In this document: piece by piece, positions 57,553 through 64,000 of the stretch | Numbering within the stretch: the stretch's first letter is position 1 | Layout: the number at the start of each line of letters is the position of its first letter | NCBI GenBank assembly: GCA_005406025.1 | Contig: BGZK01000538.1 | Span: forward strand, 248,001-312,000 | Length of the DNA: 64,000 nucleotides | Reading direction: 5' to 3' | From: Eumeta japonica | Taxonomy: Eukaryota; Arthropoda; Insecta; Lepidoptera; Psychidae | The notes under the pieces: generated by a model | Told to the model about the DNA's origin: nothing | The model's input: only the letters and a program-made list of their open reading frames with translations | Database searches by the model: none | Made by a program: the position numbers and the translations under genes

Positions 57553-58129
57553 CCAAATATAAAAACCACAAAGTTATTACAGCGTTTTAATACCTTTCAT
57601 GTCATTAAATAAAAAAATTAATAACGTGAAAGAAAAAAATGAAAATTTTTAGTTCACTTGTTTGGATTGCTTTTTCGTCACGGCAAATATATATGATTTA
57701 TAAGGTACGTTCATTACACAATACATGAATACTTATTATAATTTATCATGTTTGAAAAGCGAAACTTCAAAAGCGTAAGTAATGAAATTAGAAAATCCTG
57801 TAGCTGCTTGGACTTAAATATTCCAATCGCGGAGACTCTTGTCCTAGTAGAAGCGTTTAATTAGATAGGGCGAATACTTATTGGATTAATTCCAGTTAAG
57901 TTAGTTTAAATTGAGTTTAATTATATTAAGTGAATTCAAACATCGTAGATAGAATAAATTTCAATTAGTTATATCTGCTTTTTTTGGTGGATATAAATTA
58001 GTTCAAACGTCACCTGTGGGTTTTTAGAATAATTTTCTGGAAAACGTCATTATACGAGATACCCAACTTTAAACCAGAATAATGCCGGCAGGTATCTAAT
58101 CTGGTGGGTATGGCGGGAGAGCTGCGTCT
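57553..58129. other. Intergenic, nothing recognised
   Basis: AT-rich. Confidence 0.5.
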
Positions 58130-58270
58130 TCGCAAACAAAATCTTAATTAGTGTAAGGGAAGCGAGAGGTGGGCTTAATAGTGCGGGCGCGGGCCGCCTG
58201 CCCCGGCGAGATAGCGGCGTGTGCGCCGTAAAATCGCTGAACATCCCGCACCGGTTGGCTAGAGACTCGC
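58130..58270. other. GC-rich island
   Basis: 'gtgcgggcgcgggccgcctg' and 'cggcgtgtgcgccgtaaaat' in AT-rich flanks. Minus-strand frames here are composition artefacts. 'ggcgtgtgcgcc' is a small palindrome. Confidence 0.4.
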
Positions 58271-60422
58271 TTTTTAATTTGAACCGCTTCGTTGCTTGGA
58301 TTCAAGTCCCAATGGATGAATTTTGAAATGAACGAATGGTGAAAAATGTACTTTGGTTTATCATGTTTTGATAGTTCTATAAGCATTCACATTCTATGGA
58401 AAATGTGCGGTATGTGACTTTTGTGCGTTTGCGCGTTAGATGAAAGCATGAGAGGCTATTGTAACGTCGTGGGAAATGATATTTCAATGTCTTTCAAAAC
58501 TTCAAGCGAAATTATTTCAACAATTGTGTTGTACCTGAACTGTATAACTACAATGTGGAATATCGATGAATCCATTTCAAAAATTGTTTATAATTTATAA
58601 ACGGATTAATCGATATTTCATGTACTTCTATCCGTGAGTTTGTACGATGAGAATATATCTAGAAGCTTCTTAATTACCAAAAGATCTTAAGAGCATTTTC
58701 ATAAATCCATGCCACGTAATCTTGTATTAGTTTAGAGCAACATAATAATGTTTGACAGAGCCAAAAGCGAAGGTGTTTAATTTGTGTTTGACTCGCTAAT
58801 CCTTTATCAAAGAGCTCATCAGCGAAAGCTGGCGAATGCAATCGTAAAAGGTCATGTACAAAGTTACCCTATACACGTAGACATAATTGCGTTGTAAATA
58901 TTGTCGCCTACACGGCGTGGTGAATAACGCATAACGATTCTTAGATTTGCATGTTTGAATTCATTAGTGGCTTGATGCAAGCAAGCATTTTAGTATTGAC
59001 TACATTCAAGTGTCATACGGTAAAACAAAATTCGTCTTGTTCGCACATTTCCTACCACACTTTGGTAGAGGCACTATCTCAAAAAAGGAATTTTAAGATG
59101 AATAATTGAAGTCTACATCGAGGTGTCATATACAAGTTTTCTCAAATGTTATACAAAACGTAAGCATGTCATGTGATATTCGCTTCCATCTCGAGGTGAG
59201 CGTGGTCCTTATATTTATTATATCATGAGTAATGTTTCACTCAAGTGCCTTCATGTGTTAACATATTATTAAAATTATGAGAAGGGTAGATCATTTTCTT
59301 AAGTAATTAGAGTAAAAAAAGGTAAGTCATCGAAATCGAGGTAATTAACGTCAACCATTAAAAGACCAAAAGCTGATTAAAAATTTTGTGTGTATAGAGG
59401 CGTCCATCTGATACTGAAAATACTTTAAAAATGCACCAAAATTTTACACTTTTCGCCCTCTTTAAGTGTAGTTTTCTACTTAATCTCGTCTCTGATTGTG
59501 TTTTGGAATGTTTTTGATAACTTTTACTATACAAACTGTTTCTAACAGATACGCCAAAATAATTGAACGCTCGTGGTCGACTTTCGGCTAAAGTAAGCCC
59601 ATTTTGAGAATAGACTTACTTCTATGGGGATACCTTTTTGTTACTTAGGGCCAATTTTACTAATTTCAATGTAAAAAAATAAAACTCTACTCGTAAAAGA
59701 CAGAGAAAGCCTGATCATAGATCATCCATTTGACTACGGAGTTTGTTACTGACACCATTCACAATGGTATTCAAGAAGTAATATTGCTAATAAAACAGAT
59801 ATTATAAAAGTTAAAATACTAATAGGAGTGTTCATCGGCGTAATATCTTTTTCTAACGAAAAATGATTAAATTACTACTTTTTGAATAAAAAAATAAAGC
59901 AATTTAAATATTTTTTTTTTAATTTGAAAATATCACTCCTAGTGTTTTTATTTAATTCATCTATTTATTACATTCGTACATCTTACTATTCAAGGCCGCA
60001 AACAAAAGCGGTTCCGATGAATATACCTCAACTACTTTTATACATTGTTAACATTGTGATTAATCATAACAGTTGGCCCAACTGCATCGAGTGGGAGTTG
60101 AAGTCGAAATTATAAGTCCGACTCTCAGCAAACAGCGTCGCCTAACATATTCATGGACATTAGACTAAGAACATAGCCTCGTATAACTAATCTAGTTTCC
60201 AATTTGGTGGTTCGATTTAAACGACATATCGGTGGGACAATTGTGTTAACTTGTATCGATCAAGTCGGCATCGGTATGACGTCAAAATTGCAACAGGGTG
60301 CGCACCTTTGCCGTCGCGCGCTCTCGGCTGATTTGACGTTGCAATGACACGGACTCGATTGTGGTAAATTTATTCGGCCAGTGGCTGGCACGGAGATATG
60401 AAGAAGCATTGACTGCGCGAAC
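58271..60422. other. Intergenic, nothing recognised
   Basis: Mixed AT-rich DNA, no gene or named repeat found. Confidence 0.5.
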
Positions 60423-60777
60423 ATGGTGCGATAGTTAGGTAAGTGCTGATATATGCGTCTTGATGCAACAGTGAGGTAAGTACTGCTATGAGCGCCTCGA
60501 TGTGACAGTGAGGTAAGTACTGCAATGCGCGCTTTGATACGATAGTGAAGTAAGTACTGCTGTGTGCGCCTTGATGTGACAGTGAGGTAAGTAGTACTAT
60601 GCGCGTCTTGATGCGGCAGTGAAGTAAGTACTGCTATACACACCTTGATGCGACAGTGAGGTAAGTAGTGCTGTGCGCGCCTTGACACGGCAGTGAAGTA
60701 AGTACTGCTACGTGCGCCTTGATGTGACAGTGAAGTAAGTACTGCTATGCGCGCCTTGATACGATAGAGAAGCATTG
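60423..60777 (+). repeat. 37-bp minisatellite, about 9 units, each with a splice-donor consensus
   Basis: Units start ('ttgatg..acagtgaggtaa') at 60460, 60497, 60534, 60571, 60608, 60645, 60682, 60719 and 60756, with a decayed first unit from 60423. Each unit contains GAG or AAG followed by GTAAGTA, a near-ideal 5' splice site on the plus strand. The 205-codon minus-strand frame (60260-60877) runs open only because 37 is not a multiple of 3 and no phase of the unit has a stop. Confidence 0.95.
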
Positions 60778-63194
60778 CTTCGCGGTGATCATGTGATTGT
60801 TTGGCGCGCATTGCCTCTATACTCTTGAGCCATCGCCGTAAGCGCTGTGTGTATGAAATCTTACAGAAACGTTCCAAACCATAATAATATTTATACAGGG
60901 ATTTCTTTTTATTGAAAATATCAGTTTTGAAAAATAAGAAATCATAAAAAGGAAAAGGAAACGTTATTTTTAAAGGCCGTATAAGATTATTAATTACTAC
61001 TTACTTATCACTTACAAAAAAAATATGATTATATATAAGACTCGGATTAGCTTTTATGTTTCATTATTCGTGTTATTGTCAATTCAAAACCAGAGGCAGA
61101 GGAGTCACTTTTATAGAAGAATAGTGTCATTTCCAGTCAACAGTAGGCAAAATAGTCGCATAGAGTGGGGAAAACGTTTGCCAATATATTGAAGTCAAGT
61201 ACATAGGAAAAGCAATAAATACAGTCTGTTACTAAACAAGGGTCAGATGTATACACCTATAAATGTGGAACTAATAGCAATCTCAAACCAGCATTCGAGT
61301 ACTTAAGAAAGTGACGTAAGCGTTAATATAGTTGTCCACGAGGACGATTTAGTTTGTTTAGGATTTCCTCAGAGGGCTAATGAGAAATGCTTATAATTAT
61401 TGGTGTCTAGAGCACCACAAAGGATCAAACACATGTTCATATATAGACTGATAAACACATTACCCTCCTTTGCATCGCGCAGCACTATTTAAATTTATAT
61501 TTTTGAAACTAAAAAAGATTTCATTGCAGTAGAAATTTGTGGAGGAGTTATAAGGGTCATGACATCCCCCATAATTGTGTGCGTCAAATTGAGAAACCTC
61601 TTCAAAATAGACGAATTACAAAAATTTTTCATAATGCTTTCTTTGTGTCTGTTACAGGTTGCTTACCAGCTATTTTTTTTCTCATATGTTCATTACTAGT
61701 TTGTTAGTGAATTATTTTATATGAAAATAAATGTCTCACTCAAAGAATGGTAAAAAATGTAACTACCTAAAAAGTGAAAATAAGTCACATATTGTTTAAT
61801 CAAAATGAAGACGATATTTTCTAGATTTTATTACAGCAGTAAAATTTGTTAACAGTAACAACCTAAATGTTTAATTAATAACAATACATCAAAAATAGTG
61901 TATTGAGATTATTATAATGAGACGCAACGTTGACACCGCTATCGGGAGGAGAGCAATCCTAGTAGCTATACTGTTAAAACAGAACTGAAAATAAATAAAA
62001 TAATAAAAAACCCTATTGTGTAAAAGTGAACTAAAAAGATGATGTAAAAAAAATCATCCAATGAAATATAACAAATATTTAGAATCAATTGCACTGCCTG
62101 TGAATGATGCAATGCGTAGGTTCAGCACTCCCCGGCCTTCCTTCTTCCCCGCACTCCATTGCGACGCTTTCGTGACTGATTTCACAGCGGCAGAGTTTCG
62201 TGCGTTATACTATAAGGAATCTTGAACCTGATGTCTTCAACAGTAATATTTGTCAAATATGATTGGTCGAGTTTTTACGAGTATACGAGTGTGAGTTTAT
62301 AGATTTAAATTGGTGTGAACATTTATATTTTGTTAAGCATTTTCAAACGCGTCTCAATGTGACAGTGACAGATAGCATGTTCGTCAATATAACAGATGTA
62401 TGGATTCAGGTTGCCATTACTAATTACGATCGGACAATCTCGTCTATAACACATATGCGATTCTGGAATACAATTTTTAAAATAATATTTCTTCAAAATT
62501 ATTTAAAATCTTTTAGTCCTTAAAATGTATCAGCCATATTCCTATATACGTAAGTGCGTATTTCAGTAAAATATATAAAATTTGGCACCTCTATTGAAAA
62601 ATAAATAAATCTATATGGTTATTGATAAAATATACGCGCTTGCTTTTGGATGATTCTTTTTATTTCGTCTTAACTCCAGTCTGTAGCCTATTCGTCTTAA
62701 TAAAAAATACATGTTACCAATACGATAGCTCAGTAATATAGCAAACCTAAAGTTCACAATCTCTTGCGTGAATTATCCCTTCAATTATTTTTCTTTATGT
62801 TCTATGCAATCATTTACCATAATATTTAAACGGACTTGTCACCCAACGAATCGCAATTCTATATCTCGAAATACTAAAATTTGCGTACGATAACTGAAAT
62901 ATAGATGACAGTCCAATTTTGTCTATTGCTATGTTTATTTTGTGGTGTCCTTTGATATTAATGGGTTCATTCTAAGCTATGACGTAAAATATATCTTTAT
63001 TTATTATTATTTTGGAAACCGTGACTGCTGACCGAACTATTTTGTAAATTATATAAGGATTTTAATACTTCAAAGTATTATTTGTGAGTCATAAATGTTG
63101 ATTAAATTTTTAATAAAATTGTGATTTACCGACTTTTGGTGGGAATCGCTTGTCAATTGCTTTAATTGCAAATCTAAGATAGTCGCTTTTAGCA
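60778..63194. other. Intergenic, nothing recognised
   Basis: AT-rich. A GC-richer patch at 62095-62200 has no ORF. The 86-codon frame at 62263-62523 (plus) lacks an ATG and any known domain. Confidence 0.5.
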
Positions 63195-63480
63195 AAAATG
63201 GAATTAACTCAAAGAGATTGCAAGGTTTTGGTATCTTAACATCTTAAAAATTGTCTATCGTCTTAAGGGTGCTCATTTAAAATACTGGCCATAAAGCGTT
63301 GTTACGTTGAATTTATTCATGGTCATAATTCTCTCCAAAATGAGATTCGTGAACGTCGACCCTCAACTGCATCTCTGAGGAGAATATAACTACTCTCAGT
63401 TAGTCATTTGAAGAAATACGACTTATCATCTATAAGAAGATTCGAGATCATTTGAGAAATAGTATGAGTTACATCCAAAA
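63195..63480 (+). mobile_element. Mariner N-terminal fragment
   Basis: Plus strand reads MELTQRDCKVLV (63198), then 'FIHGHNSLQNEIRERRPSTA' (about 63310-63370) and a 'LKKYDLSSIRRFEI' run: the N-terminal helix-turn-helix region and 'GRPST' linker of a mariner transposase, closer to the 22960 type than to the 8165 type. Catalytic part missing. Confidence 0.6.
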
Positions 63481-64000
63481 AATTTAATCATCATTTAAAT
63501 GTTAGGGAGCTTTTTCTTGAATTCCTTACGAACTAATTTCTGAAAAGACTTCATTGCTGCAAAAACATGTTAAAGTATCAACACTGACCTTTGATTACAC
63601 TGTTTAGGTATTTTAATAGGAAACAATATATGAATTTATTGTTGAGTTATAGAGACAATACAACAGTTTTGTGAACGGTCAACAGTCTGTTCGAAAGCGA
63701 CAACCTTTCAACCGTAATGCTCGACACAAGTCTTTGTACTAGATTTCCACGTCATACGATCCACAATTGGAGGTCTACGCAAAAGGTTTACCCGCGGAAC
63801 CCTAAACTTAGGGTTATGAAAAAAACGTTTTAACCTCTAAAGACAAATTTTCAAGGGCTATTTATCTTACAACTTTTCCTAATAGTGATACATAAATTAA
63901 GTAGCTTCTATACACCCACGCGTATATTGATCAGTATTGGCTATGTGCGCGACGATGGCGACGCGCAGCGTTTACAACATTTGCGGAAGCTGTCAAATAA
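63481..64000. other. Intergenic to window end, nothing recognised
   Basis: AT-rich; no feature. Confidence 0.5.

Noticed and set aside
60260..60877. 205-codon minus-strand ORF
   Set aside because: It runs through the 37-bp minisatellite. The frame stays open because the unit has no stop in any phase, and the protein repeats with a 37-residue period.

Overview
The window looks like lepidopteran (moth or butterfly) genomic DNA. It is AT-rich, intron-bearing and almost filled with transposon debris, and it carries several sequence types that I recognise from Lepidoptera: Helitron-like tails ending in CTAGT, LINE 3' ends with a 'gggcggcggtga' block, and tRNA-headed SINEs. There are no bacterial-style genes, operons or CRISPR arrays. 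Family and species assignments come from motif recognition only; no database was searched.

The one host gene I can assemble with confidence is a gustatory receptor (Gr) on the minus strand, 19074 down to 6733. Four exons (18316-19074, 18161-18241, 9709-9874, 6733-6908) join in matching phases (0, 0, 1) to give 393 residues with seven predicted membrane segments. The last exon ends in the Gr signature TYxxxxxQF. Intron 1 is 74 bp, intron 2 is 8.3 kb and intron 3 is 2.8 kb. Intron 2 holds a whole Copia retrotransposon in the same orientation, a foldback-like repeat and a SINE. Intron 3 holds a mariner copy and a tRNA-Asp-like pseudogene.

Layout: 1-889 is a 127-bp satellite with an A-B-B higher-order pattern. 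1990-3260 is one copy of an unclassified foldback-like repeat family. 3940-4324 holds four perfect short-loop hairpins. 6733-19074 is the Gr gene. 19.1-32 kb is intergenic debris (mariner relic, Helitron-like pieces, LINE relics, a possible solo LTR). 32775-37293 is a nearly full-length Jockey-clade LINE with a 14-bp target-site duplication and a TAATG stop-start junction between its two ORFs. 37-64 kb holds further relics (Ty3/gypsy integrase end, RTE LINE, mariner copies, a DDE transposase relic), several short GC-rich islands, and at 60.4 kb a 37-bp minisatellite that repeats a splice-donor consensus.

The two young retroelements (Copia and Jockey) are broken by many frameshifts. Nearly all are one-base shortenings of homopolymer runs, with hardly any nonsense or missense decay. 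This points either to indel error in the assembly or to very recent slippage, and it affects how every 'broken' gene here should be read.
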